Shown here: in pieces, positions 1 to 10,655 of the stretch | Layout of the letters: each line of letters opens with the position of its first letter | Numbering within the stretch: position 1 is the first letter of the stretch | Assembly (NCBI GenBank): GCA_000611775.1 | Contig: KK106987.1 | Coordinates: forward strand, 682,001 to 746,000 | From: Umbilicaria muhlenbergii | Lineage: Eukaryota; Ascomycota; Lecanoromycetes; Umbilicariales; Umbilicariaceae | Length of the DNA: 64,000 nt | Direction: 5' to 3' | Position numbers and translations under genes: made by a program | The notes under the pieces: model-generated | Database searches by the model: none | Seen by the model: the letters and a program-made list of their open reading frames with translations, nothing else | What the model was told of the DNA's origin: nothing

Positions 1-1073
1 CTCCCATTATGGAGCTTACAGGTGAGACAGCCTTCACCGTACAGTACCACTGGCTGGGCTAACGATGAGGCCAAGGCCATTCTGCGGAAGTTTTTGCTAC
101 TCGCTTCGATCCAACAGGACAACATATCGCTAGTGGTTCGATGGATAGATCTATAAGTGTGGCCATGATATACCTGTTCAAAGGCTGCGATGGTAGGCTA
201 ACAAAGCCTCTTGGCAGTGCTGTGGAGAACCTACGGTCAATGTGATAACTACGGAATCCTTACTGGGCACAAAGGCGCCGTCTTGGATCTGCACTGGTCG
301 CGCGATTCTCGAGTCATATTTTCAGCCTCTGCAGATATGACGCTGGCAAGCTGGGACCTTGAGACAGGGCTGCGTATTCGGCGGCACATTGGACATGAGG
401 AGGTGATCAATTGCTTAGATGTCAGTCGTAGAGGGGAGGAGCTGATAGTAAGCGGAGGTGATGATGGATATATCGGGATATGGGATCCGAGGCAGAAGCA
501 TGCCGTTGACTTCATCGAGACAGAATTCCCCATTACGGCAGTTGCCCTAGCGGAAGCTGGTAACGAGCTTTATTCTGGCGGTATCGATAATGACATCAAG
601 GTCTGGGACATGCGGAAAAAGGCGGTGGCATATAGCATGCCGGGCCACACTGACACCATCACGTCACTGCAGGTCTCCCCAGACGCTCAGGCGTTGCTCT
701 CAAACTCGCATGATGGCAGTGTGAGGACGTGGGACATTAGGCCATTTGCGCCGACAGATAGACATGTCAGAACCTTCGACGGTGCTCCGGCGGGTTTGGA
801 GAAAAATCTCATCAGGGCTAGCTGGGACCCCAGAGGACAAAGGGTCGCTGCAGGCAGCGGAGATAGAAGCGTAGTCGTTTGGGACGCTCGCAGCGGCAAG
901 CTACTTTACAAGCTGCCGGGTCATAAAGGAACCGTGAATGATGTGCGGTTTGCACCAAGCGATGAGCCCATCAGTAAGTAAACCTTATGCTGTAGTTTGA
1001 TCTACGCTGACGTAAAGTAGTTGTGTCTGGGTCATCGGATCGGAACTTGATGCTGGGCGAGCTTGGAAAGTGA
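1..1073 (+). CDS. cwf17: U5 snRNP 40 kDa WD40 protein (Cwf17/Spf38/SNRNP40-like), 5' truncated
   Basis: A WD40 beta-propeller protein resembling the U5 snRNP 40K protein of the spliceosome, which binds near Prp8. Exons by frame and splice sites: <1..21, 76..156, 218..973, 1021..1073. The visible protein begins in the first blade (ELTGH), continues through GSMDRSI and MLWRTYGQCDNYG, and carries repeated GH...WD units (SASADMTLASWDLETG, GGDDGYIGIWDPRQ, GGIDNDIKVWDMRK, NSHDGSVRTWDIRP, GSGDRSVVVWDARS). It ends with VSGSSDRNLMLGELGK and a stop, typical of this family. The extreme N-terminus lies outside the window. Three short introns have consensus GT-AG ends, and each join keeps frame. The family call is strong; the function is inferred from homologues. 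Confidence 0.9.
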
Positions 1074-2318
1074 TTATCTTAGGTCCACGTTAAAAAAAAC
1101 AAAAATTGGGTACATAAGCAGTCAGTTGGCCAGACGTCAATTTATCCGAAGGATATCTAGGCGTCTGCCGTTAACCACCCGGGGGGGGGGTCAAGAAAGA
1201 GCTTTGGACGGCTAGGTTGCATCTCAATTGGAAGAGGAAGTCCATGCATCACAACAAGAAGATGAATCATGAGCAGACAAAGCTGTTACACGGTCAGCAG
1301 AATGGGCCGCAAATTTTGAGGCGTGCTTCACGCGAAGATTTCTTTCTGAAGAAAGGTGGCTGTCTCGTGAATTAAAAAGCAATCGGATCGAAACGGTTGA
1401 GGGCAATTAAGGGAGTTGCATGTTTTATCTGCAAAGATTCTTGTCTCGTTCAGGGTCAGTGATTGGCCCCAAGAAGCGACCACATAGTCCTCTATTTGGC
1501 TAGGCAGACACTCTATCCTGAACCATGAAACTTCGAAACATCAAATCTACGACACCTGCGACAACTAAGACGCGCCGAAAATTTCCGTGGGTGTTGGACG
1601 ATCTCTCGAATGTACTGCTTTAGATCAACCACAACATATTGCGATCAAGCTTGCCGATCTTCCTGTGGACGTGGATGAGTTTGATTGCCGGAGGCGTTCT
1701 TCATACCTCTTGGTCGTACAGGCCTGCACCTGTGCAAAGCGTAAGTTCTATGGAACTGGGATCGTTCGCTCCTGCCAGTATCTCTCCCTACAATCATTCT
1801 CCTTCTTAGTTTTCTTTGAGCGGGTATTGCACCGCTATTTATGTTCTGGTCCTCCATTCGCTCTCGTTGCTACTCTCGTTTCTCGACCTTGCTTCCTAGA
1901 ATGCCAGGAAAGGCATGGCGAGTTGTTCTTTTGAAACTTCCGATCTTCCACTTCACTATTCTCATGAGCTACCTCTTCCTTAAGGTAGAATCATTGTACG
2001 CTTAATGCAAAATAGGATAGTGCGCTGCGGCATCACTCCCCTGGGGCCAAAGACAGTTCGAAACGATCACAACATACAGATTCGGCTGGCGTTCTTTTGT
2101 TGTGATTGAAGACAACATCATCCTTAGCCATAACAACCTCTTTGGCGCGAAATACTTAGTTGACAAGTCAACGAGCCGCGTTCTCTTAGCCCATCTACAG
2201 TAATCGTGTTAAGGCTACGTCTTCTAAGACTTGTGTGCACTGCTATGCCGTTTGCCTACTCCAAACTCGACGGACGTTCTGTCTACGTGGGGCGTATACA
2301 ACGTTTTGAAGCTTTGAC
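1074..2318. other. intergenic region, no supported gene
   Basis: This is the 3' flank of the WD40 gene and the upstream region of the next plus-strand gene. It holds a run of ten G near 1181 and several short open frames without recognisable domains. An ATG-initiated 32-codon frame at about 1525 and a longer overlapping frame at 1587-1934 show no coding-like pattern that I trust. Confidence 0.5.
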
Positions 2319-3412
2319 TTGATTATAGCTGCAGCCAGCATGCAGCTACCACAGGCTCGGAAGCCAACGGCCGCTGTACGACGGGACCAACCAGCTTTCG
2401 CTGCCCATAGTAGGCTATCATCCTTCTTCAGTGGCACCTCCATCCTTGGGAGCAGACCTGCTCACGCCTCACGTGGCTGCAAGAAAACGCATTCACACCC
2501 TGAAGATATCAACACTAGCCGTCTCAGCGGTTGCCACACGAACACTCCTGCACGCGTGATAAGATCACGATCATCGACTCGATCTCTTATTGATTCGACC
2601 CCTTCGCCAGTGGATAGTGGTAGCCCATTGACTCCAGAAACGTTCGAGAGATACTCAGGCCGCTTTGGTGCGCTAGAGTGGGCACGTGTGCCTTCCTCGA
2701 GATCAGTTGCGCACATGGACTTGGAAGAACAGCGTCTGACACATTCACGACGGCAACAAGGTCCGAGTAGATCACGGGGCCGAAATGGGACTTCAAACTG
2801 CTTTCCAAATGTGGCAGATGCGGCAATCAGAAGGAAGATCTTTAGCTGTCTCGTATCAGGCATTATCTTAGCTTCGGTTGTGACTACATGTTTGCTGCTC
2901 TTCAAGTTCCGCAAAATACCAGTGTACTGACTCTGTCACAGACCTCGCCCTGACAATCTCGGACATTGCTACAGGAGAGGAGTTCCAAGTCATGTCGATC
3001 CTCTTGATCCTCGTCGTCACCATACACTTCTTCCACTCGCTCATACGCCTTTGTATGCTTGCATTCAAGTCTCCTAGCAGACCAAACTCACGATGTGCGG
3101 CACACCCAGTCCGAGAGGACGGACACGCCCGGCCAGAACAACTCAGAAGGACGTTTACGGAGACTGTGGAGACGGAAGGATATTCGAATGGTGGAGGTGA
3201 TGAAGAGCAGGACCTGGCACCTCCACCACCTGTGTATGGCCTTTGGCGGGGCAGTGTGGTAAGCAGAACGTCCACAAGGCTTTGAAAGAGGACTAATCCA
3301 AGAATTGTAGCGGGTGGATCCACATCTGATGCATTGGCAAGCTGCAGAGGATCCTGCAATTCCTTGTGTGTTGAGTTCACCAGAATACGGGCTTCGGCCG
3401 CCCAACTGTTAA
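2319..3412 (+). CDS. fungal membrane protein, two predicted TM segments, conserved GLWR...RVDP C-terminus
   Basis: Not a named gene, but it matches a pattern I know from Pezizomycotina hypothetical proteins: a Ser/Arg-rich N-terminus, a PETFERYSGRFGALEW block, two hydrophobic helices, a Pro-rich PPPVYGLWRGSV motif, then RVDPHLMHWQ. Exons 2319..2889, 2942..3258 and 3311..3412 give 329 aa. Helix 1 (GIILASVVTT then YLALTI) is built across intron 1. Helix 2 is SILLILVVTIHFFHSLI. Intron 1 uses a weak GTTTGC donor but has a good TACTGAC branch and CACAG acceptor, and it is the only choice I found that keeps frame. The start is uncertain (Met at 2340 is an alternative, and upstream exons are possible). 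Both ends of the protein probably face the same side of the membrane. Function unknown. Confidence 0.65.
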
Positions 3413-3883
3413 CCCCATTGAGCAGCCTGAATCTGGTGGCGGAGATACTGTACGAGTCACTGTACCCACAAACATAATACAGAAGTTACTTCTAAGTATG
3501 GCTTTTAGAGTGCAAGTAATCAATAAGCTGGGACTTGTTGCTGCGCTTTTATGCCAATGATAAGGGACTGGAGACAGACGAAGACTGTCTAGATATAATT
3601 CGACGCCTAGATACACGGGATCAGCTTCACCCGAATAAAGGCTGAATTGTAGTAGCTACTCAACTTCTGTATTTTAAAAGGACCTTGGATGTGGGCTTCT
3701 TGCTTCACATACATCTGCTATCCCATGACTATGTTAAAGCTGCGGCGTGTCATTGGCTGAGACGTCTCACCGCTTTGGCACTATTGGCAATACCCTGATA
3801 AATTCATAATAAGCCAGGGAGACATAAGTTGACGGCCTGTACGGAGTACCTATTGTTCACTTTCGAAGACTCTGTTATGCAGT
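3413..3883. other. intergenic / rrp7 promoter
   Basis: No open frame of note. Contains one copy of the 9-mer TACGGAGTA at 3840-3848, 36 bases upstream of the rrp7 start codon. Confidence 0.6.
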
Positions 3884-4970
3884 ATGGCTCCTTCGAACTT
3901 GATGCCTTCGCAGATATCAGGTTACCATGTTCTTCAGATAGCCTTGCCCCCACTCGCCGCCTACCCTACACCCGCAACCCATCACCTCTACCTCAAAGCC
4001 CATGAACCAAAGCTGCCCACGCCCTCAACCCCACGTTCTTTGTTTCTTGTGAACTTACCAATCGACGCCACCGAGGTCCATATCAAACATCTCTTCTCCT
4101 CCCAGTTGGATTTACCTAGCGGAAGAATTGAAAACGTGCAGTTCGAGGGCTTCAGAAGCAACGTCTTGGTATCACCAGAGGAGGAGGCACTAGCCGTCAA
4201 TGAAGATGCAGATCTCACGAAGAAAAAGGGCAAAAAGAGGAAACGAGGTGGCGAAGGAGGCACGGCTGTCGATCTTAAGCGCGCTGAATTGCCAGACACG
4301 TGGGACAGGAAATTGCATCGGAGCGGGAGCACAGCTGTCGTGGTGTTTGTGGATCACGCCAGTATGAACGCTTCGTTGAAAGCAGTGAGCAGAGCAAGGA
4401 AAGTGGGGAAGAAACCACTCTGGGGCGAAGGTATCGAGGGGACGTTACCGGCGTTGGGTTCTGCAAGTAGGTCCCCTAAAGCTATCCTCATCCTATAGTG
4501 GAGATACTGATAACGTAACGCAGGATATATGAACCACCAAAAACTCCGCTATCCGGACAAGACACAGCTCCTGAACTCGGTCAACGCCTACATGAGCGTA
4601 TTTGCTGCTCAAGAAGCAGCCCGCGCACGCCTGCTTGTGCAACAGCGACAAGAGCCGGACGAAGATGGCTTCATTACTGTGACGAGAGGAGGTAGATCAG
4701 GACCCGCGCGGCAAGAAGAGGCGCAAGAGAAGGCGAAGAAGCAACAGGAGAAGCAGAAAGGGCTGGAAGATTTCTATAGGTTCCAGACAAGGGAGAAGAG
4801 GAAGGAGAAGGCAGGGGAGCTCGTTAGGAAGTTCCAAGACGATCGGCACAAGCTGAAAGAGATGAAAGAGAGGAGAGGGAAATTCAGGGTGAGTGGTTAC
4901 GATGCTTACACGACAGTCGGGGTTGTTTTGTGGGCGCATCTGCTAACAACGCCTATAGCCGGAGTCGTAA
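3884..4970 (+). CDS. rrp7: ribosomal RNA-processing protein 7 (Rrp7)
   Basis: Rrp7 takes part in early pre-40S maturation in the nucleolus with the UtpC/CK2 module. Exons 3884..4466, 4524..4888 and 4959..4970 encode 319 aa. Visible features are the N-terminal YHVLQIALPP segment, an RRM-like core (SLFLVNLPIDATEVHIKHLF and later TAVVVFVDHASMNASL), a Lys-rich linker, and the C-terminal Rrp7 domain with RYMNHQKLRYPDK, DGFITVTRGGRSG, DFYRFQTREKRKEK and the last-residue motif KFRPES. The final exon codes only PES plus the stop and is supported by GTGAGT/CTATAG ends and a GCTAAC branch. The short last exon is easily missed; reading through intron 2 would add a spurious tail of about 90 residues. The next gene downstream is convergent. 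Confidence 0.93.
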
Positions 4971-5207
4971 CAATGTACAATCCACAGCCATCACATGACA
5001 TTATTACGGCAAGACACTTGTGTTTGGTTAGCGGAGCTTCACAAGCTACTACTTACGTAGGTGCCGATATGCTACTGGTGTCCCCAGAGAGTAAGTTTTC
5101 TCCATTGATCGATATCATCATCTATTGTGGCAGCACTCTAGCCTCTATGATGAATCCGCTGGGGCCATAGTAGACTGGGGATAATGCAAATCACCCCAAC
5201 GCCATGA

Positions 5208-5581
5208 CTACAATACCAGCTTCCAAATCTTCTCAACCTCTGATACATCCTCTTCTTCCAAGGCTAAAGCATTCACATCCAGTTGAGACGTAATCTCGAA
5301 ACTAGGATTGCTGATCATGGGCCATGATGAATAGGAACAGCATACACTCCCATTATAAGAACAAAAGGCACCACGGCCTGGAACGTGGTGTGAAAGAGAG
5401 CCTTAGCAAATGGGGCGTTTGTTTCCCCTCAAGCATCTTGCAACACGTGCAGTATCTCATATCTTACTGTGTGAGGACGCACGCATTCCCCCGCCCAGGT
5501 TTGTCGGGTACATTTCAGATTGCTCTTGAGCAAGATTTGAGACACGGATGACAGTTGTTTCCAGTCAAGCAAGGAGGACAT
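5208..5581 (-). CDS. small one-TM protein candidate (87 aa), three exons
   Basis: Reconstructed by hand on the minus strand. Exons 5581..5468, 5401..5346 and 5301..5208 join in frame to 87 aa. It starts MSSLLDWKQLSSVSQ (good AAG ATG context), continues TRQTWAGECVRPHT, has a hydrophobic segment AVVPFVLIMGV, and ends in an acidic EEEDVSEVEKIWKLVL tail. Introns are 66 nt (GTAAGA donor, weak AAG acceptor) and 44 nt (GTATGC donor, CTAG acceptor). The amphipathic N-terminus and single helix suggest a small organelle membrane protein, but I do not recognise the family. The alternative is that only the last exon is real. It shares a 327-bp divergent upstream region with the Nas2 gene. Confidence 0.42.
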
Positions 5582-5908
5582 CTTGATATGAAAGCATCCG
5601 ATCAAGCATCAATGTAGAATCTACACAGACAAACATGCGTGATTACAGTTCGAGCCATAAAACCTGCCGAGTTTCCTCACTCAATCGTGCATATGGAGTA
5701 CCCCGAGTGCCACATTGATCTCAAGAGGGTAAGCTCGTAAGTGAGGTAAGCTCGTGGTAAGGTAGCTTATTCGGCCAACGTAATGCCGCCAAGCCTTGGT
5801 ACGGTCGCCTTCCATCAGAGCTGAAGATGCAGCACCTGGCGAGCCTGGAGTGCTGACAGCTCAACCTTTGCACCATCGATAATTAACTGACAACAAGCAA
5901 GAAGAGCG
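5582..5908. promoter_or_regulatory. divergent promoter region with an 11-bp direct repeat
   Basis: Lies between the small minus-strand candidate and the plus-strand Nas2 gene. The 11-mer GGTAAGCTCGT occurs twice, at 5728-5738 and 5745-5755 (17-bp period). A binding function is only a guess. Confidence 0.35.
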
Positions 5909-6806
5909 ATGGGTCTCCCCATGGAGGATATACACACACCAACGGTCCCTTCAGGGCCAACCACAGGGTATGGCGCCTCGAACGGGTTGAAGCACGACAG
6001 GATGTCATTGTTGGATCTGATCGCTGAAAGAGATCGAGTGGAGGCGGAGCTCAGCGCACTGGGCAGCGTGCTCGACTCTGTACGCTCACAGATCTGCCAT
6101 CTGGGCATCTGGCACCGTTACGATGCTTACACTTCGCTTTGACAGCACGGCGTCAACATGAATACAACCCTGACCACGTTTGACGGCTACCCGAGGGATG
6201 ATCTGGATATCGCGCAAAGTACGTTGTTCTTGCCGCTCACGTCCATCACGGAGCAGTCTTTGACAATGGCTGAACAGTACGCACGACTAGAGCTCGTATA
6301 ATCTATCTAAGGAACGACTATAAAGGGCTCATGTCACGCATAGAAGTTGGTCTTCATGCACTCCATGCGGAAGCACAAAGAGCAGCTCCTCAGTCGGCTC
6401 CCAGTTCGTCACAGGGAGCCACAACGAACGCAAGCACCAACGCGGCAGCTGCAGGCTTCGTTGAAACACCGTTTGCCAGGGTCAACAGTGTAGTAGCTGG
6501 AAGTCCGGCCGATGATGCAGGATTGAAGGCAGGGGACTGCATTCGGAGGTTTGGAAGTGTGAACTGGATAAACCACGAAAAACTCAGCAAGGTCGCGGAA
6601 ACCGTACAAAGGAACGAAGGAGTATGTCAGAATTCCATTATATACAATCCTCTGCTAACGTTCTGTTCGTACAGAGGTCTATCATAGTGAAGGTTGTCCG
6701 GATGGTGGGCGAGAGTCAAGCATCACAAGAGCTTCTGCTGAATCTCACCCCCCGGCGCGACTGGGGCGGTCGGGGTATGCTTGGGTGTCATTTGCTTCAG
6801 GTGTGA
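5909..6806 (+). CDS. nas2: 26S proteasome assembly chaperone Nas2 / PSMD9 (p27), PDZ domain
   Basis: Nas2 binds the Rpt5 C-terminus during assembly of the proteasome base. Exons 5909..6079, 6146..6218, 6278..6621 and 6675..6806 encode 239 aa. The N-terminal helical part is assembled across three exons (LLDLIAERDRVEAEL, then TTLTTFDGYPRDDLDIAQ, then RARIIYLRNDYKGLM), which is the typical p27 layout. The PDZ domain follows: ETPFARVNSVVAGSPADDAG, LKAGDCIRRFGSVNW, then after intron 3 SIIVKVVRM. The protein ends WGGRGMLGCHLLQV, as family members do. All three introns have consensus ends and keep frame. The start has an A at position -3. Confidence 0.92.
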
Positions 6807-7378
6807 GCATCAACGGGAAGGACGTAGGAAGGCGCCTGGCGTTATCGGTGTTCCTGGCTCAGTAGGATTGTAGCATAGCATAGCGGAAGGTTGGTTGGAG
6901 GACCTAGTGTGGCAATAATTTCGTCGCGGGCTATTCAATGGTACACGATAAAAACTGTTTTAGAGGCCTCACCCGAAGCAAAGACAATATTTTTCTCATA
7001 CGAATTCCATTGGGATCGTTTGTGATCCTGATACCTAGTACACAGTTGAAAGCCAGGGAGGCGAGGGAGGCTCAAGGAATTCTGGATTACATAATATTGA
7101 CATGTGCTCTCATTGGTCGGAGCAAACCACCAGATTTTGTTGCTACCTCAATCTTCCACCCACCGTCTTCAAAACATCCTCTTCATCCTTTCCATCTCGA
7201 ACGTCAAAGCACACCTCGACCGTTCATACACATCCTAAGCATCGTATGTATATCTGCTGTTCTCGTGCATCGCCCGTCTTAACTCGCCTATCCTCTTGGT
7301 GGGTGTCTGGAGCTAACACTGGCCCTACACAGCAACATCGTCTTGCCCATCACACAATCAATCTCAGATATAACGAAG
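6807..7378. promoter_or_regulatory. ran promoter and 5' leader with a leader intron
   Basis: Upstream region of the Ran gene. A probable leader intron spans 7244-7332: GTATGT donor, GCTAAC branch at about 7313, CACAG acceptor, 46 bases before the start codon. Open frames here (6938-7282, 7102-7497) have no coding support and overlap the leader and exon 1. Confidence 0.5.
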
Positions 7379-8387
7379 ATGGCGGACCAAGCAGGTGGAC
7401 AACCCCCCACCTTCAAGCTTGTTCTCGTTGGCGATGGTGGAACCGGAAAGGTACGTCGTCTCCGTTATCACACGCTCCGGATCCTCTTAGACTATAGATA
7501 CAACTCTTCGAAGTGGATTAGATTCCAATACACTTGATGCGCGCCGACACTCATCAATATTCCAAGTCTCTCAAGGGCGCTTTTATCGTTGCGTGTCTGA
7601 GCTGACAAAATCTCACCCCAACAGACCACTTTTGTCAAGCGTCATTTGACCGGAGAATTCGAGAAGAAATACATCGCAACACTCGGTGTCGAAGTCCATC
7701 CTCTCGGCTTCAGTACGGTAGGGAATACTGCGGAACCGAACATCATTGGAGAAACAAACATGCTAATCAGAGTATAGAATCTGGGACAAATCCAGTTCGA
7801 TGTGTGGGATACCGCGGGCCAGGAAAAATTTGGCGGTCTAAGAGATGGATACTACATCAACGGCCAGTGCGGTATCATCATGTTCGACGTGACATCCCGT
7901 ATCACCTACAAGAACGTCCCCAACTGGCACCGTAAGTATACCAACCCTATCTGGGCCCCCTTTAGCAAGGATCTAATCCAGAATCCAGGTGACCTTGTCC
8001 GTGTATGCGAGAACATTCCAATCGTCCTCACCGGCAACAAAGTCGACGTCAAGGAGCGCAAGGTCAAGGCGAAGACCATTACTTTCCACCGCAAGAAGAA
8101 TCTCCAGTACTACGACATATCCGCCAAATCCAACTACAATTTCGAGAAGCCGTTCTTGTGGCTGGCCAGAAAGTTGGTCGGCAATCAGGCCTTGGTCAGT
8201 ACTCCCTGAATCGAAGTGCTATAAGGTGTTATCTGACTAAATCTTTCCCCTGCAGGATTTCGTTGCCGCCCCCGCCTTGGCCCCACCTACTGTCCAGGTT
8301 GATGAGGCTCTGTTGGCTCAATACCAGAAGGAGATGCACGATGCCGCACAGATGCCCCTCCCCGACGAGGAGGACCCAGACTTGTGA
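7379..8387 (+). CDS. ran: GTP-binding nuclear protein Ran (Gsp1/Spi1)
   Basis: The small GTPase that drives nucleocytoplasmic transport and spindle assembly. Exons 7379..7450, 7625..7717, 7778..7931, 7989..8194 and 8256..8387 encode 218 aa, the usual Ran length. The P-loop GDGGTGKTTFVKRH is split by intron 1 directly after the lysine. Switch II is [18 protein letters not shown], the guanine motif is [13 protein letters not shown] is [13 protein letters not shown], and the acidic C-terminus is LPDEEDPDL, the Ran-specific tail that contacts RanBP1. Intron 4 has a GTCAGT donor. All joins keep frame. Neighbours are unrelated in function, although nucleoporin Nsp1 lies 17 kb downstream. Confidence 0.97.
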
Positions 8388-8944
8388 AGGGGCCAAAAGG
8401 CGAACGACCTGGTTGCCATTGCGAATGCTGGGATGGCTTAGGTTTGCAATGCAAAGGGCAATGTGGTTGAGACAGGCATGGACTTCTCGCCACTGGGAAT
8501 CAATCGGATATGCTGCATTTCCTTATTTGGGCGAGCATCATACTTCTCTTCATGGAGCGTTCCTTCAGATGTCGAGCTAAGGGGAGTGGTGTTGACAGAT
8601 GAATCATGATGGTATGCGTGTTTTAGCGGAGCCAGAGATCGGTGGGCAAAAGGCTCGTTGCTGAGCTTTTTCAAGGATGGTCCCAGTGTAGGTAGATTAG
8701 TTACTCCAATTACCAATAGACATGGTTTATTGTCGACCTAGTTAGTGCTTGTGGGATCAACACTGATCTTTGTATGTGGAAATGACACACTCAGTTCGCT
8801 TGAGTTTCGTGCTTGCTGCCGATCTATCTACTATTGATCGACAATTCTGGCAAAGAGAGAAAAGGAACTGCAGACCCTGTTCCCCAATCCTTCACATAAC
8901 CCAGAGCCCTGAATCGATGTTCACAACCCCAATCTCCTCACTCC
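8388..8944. other. convergent intergenic region
   Basis: 3' flanks of ran (plus) and the aldehyde dehydrogenase gene (minus). No supported gene or repeat seen. Confidence 0.6.
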
Positions 8945-10655
8945 TCACTTGCCCTTATAGACATGCAGCGCCTGCGCGTTACAATAAGCCAACAAGCCCA
9001 TAGTGCCCCATTCGCCCCCGATGCCACTTTCCTTGTGTCCGCCAAAGATCGCCTGCGGCACGGGTTTCTCGCTGCTGTTGATGAAGACGCTGCCGGCTTC
9101 GAGTTGCTCGCCGATGCGGACGGCGTGCTCGATGTCTTTGCTCCAGACACAGGCGCCCAGGCCGGTGTTGGTGGCGTTGGCGCGGCGGATAACTTCGGAT
9201 TCGGAGGACCAGGGTTGGCAGGGGACGATGGGACCTGTGGGGGTTGGTTTGGTTAGTGCTGGGGTTGGTGTTGTTGTTGTTGTTGCTGGGGGTTTGAAGA
9301 AGAGGTTGGGGTTTGAGCGGCATGGGAATAAGTGGGTGAGGAAGACGTACCAAAAGGTTCCTCGGTGATGATTCTGGAGTCATTGGGCGGATTGTCGATG
9401 ATAGTCGGCTGAACGAAATACCCTTTACTCGATTCGACGACGTCGGGTCCCGCGGCGAATTTGTATCCGTTCTTCTTGCTGTCGGCGAAGAACTGCGTCA
9501 CCTTCTCGTACTGCATCTGGTTCTGGATCGGTCCCAGCATCACGCCTTCCTCCTCGCTCGTGCCTACTTTAAGGGTTTGCGTAAATTCCACCATCGCTTT
9601 GACGAAGGGCTCGTAGATGGATTCGTGGATGTAGATCCGCTTTGTCGCGACGCACACCTGGCCCGAGTTTATGAAGGCACCAAAGGCTACTTGGGGGGCT
9701 GTTTTCTGAATGTCCACGTCCGCGCACACGATGCTGGCGTCATTGCCGCCGAGCTCCAGCGTCACCCGCTTGAGCGTCTTGGCCGCTTCCGCCATGATTT
9801 TCTTGCCTGTGGCGATGCTGCCGGTGAAGCTGATTTTCTGAATACCGGGGTGTCTGACGATCCAGGGGCCGAGTTTCTCATCACCACCGAGCACCTGCAG
9901 GACGCCGTGGGGAAGGATTGACTGCCCGATTTCGACAAGCTTCAGGGCGCTGTATGGGGTAAAGGGGCTGGGTTTGACGATGATACAGTTGCCCGTCACG
10001 AGTGCTGGCGCGATCTTGCCAATTGCGAGGGTGAGGGGGAAGTTCCACGGCACAATAGCGCCGACAACACCAAGCGGGACGTATTTCGTCGTGATCACTT
10101 TGTCATCATCCTCTACTCGTTCCTCCGGTAGTTTCAACTCGGCGTGGTGGTAGAACCACACCTTGCCCGCCTTGACCTCCATATCTTAAACACGAGCGTC
10201 AGGCTGCCATTATCGTATAATCAGCAGTATAGGTAGGTATACTGACTAGCAAACATCTTCGGCTTTCCCGTCTCTGCCATCAATAGCTCTGTGAATTCCT
10301 GCTCGTATTTCATGAAAGCATCCGACAGTTTCCTCACCAGGTCGCATCGTTCATTGAAAGGAGTGTTCTTCCATGTCGGAAAGGCCGCGGCGGCCGCATC
10401 AACGGCATCGTCCAAGTCTTGCTCCGTGGCGATTGGTACGGGCCAGAGCTCCTCCTTCGTGGCAGGGCTGACGCCATGGTGTTGGGACTTTGAGCCACGA
10501 GGCTTTCCATTGACAATGTTGGAGAAGCCAGTGAAAGAGATGGTTCCATTGGATTGGGAGGTAGCGGAGGGAGACATGACGGATGGAATTTGTTGAAGAT
10601 GACCGGTTACTATGTGGAGACGCTGAGAAGCTGCCATTGCTGCGTCGAACAGCAA
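8945..10655 (-). CDS. NAD(P)-dependent aldehyde dehydrogenase
   Basis: Oxidises aldehydes to carboxylic acids. Exons 10655..10247, 10184..9351 and 9234..8945 give 510 aa from the first Met. Met codons at 10637 and 10577 (MSPSATS; 484 aa) are alternative starts, and the shorter form fits cytosolic family lengths better. Visible motifs: cofactor-binding VPWNFPLTLAIGKIAPAL, IVKPSPFTP and the ISFTGSIATGKKI turn; general-base Glu in LELGGNDAS (about residue 280); catalytic Cys in NSGQVCVATKR (about residue 314); EEPFGPIVP across intron 2; C-terminal GGHKESGIGGEWG and YCNAQALHVYKGK. Substrate cannot be inferred. Intron 1 (GTCAGT donor, AAG acceptor) is less certain than intron 2, whose join exactly restores EEPFG-PIVP. 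Confidence 0.93.

Noticed and set aside
1587-1934. 115-codon plus-strand frame
   Set aside because: Irregular composition with Cys/Phe/Leu runs, no known motif, no splice partner found.
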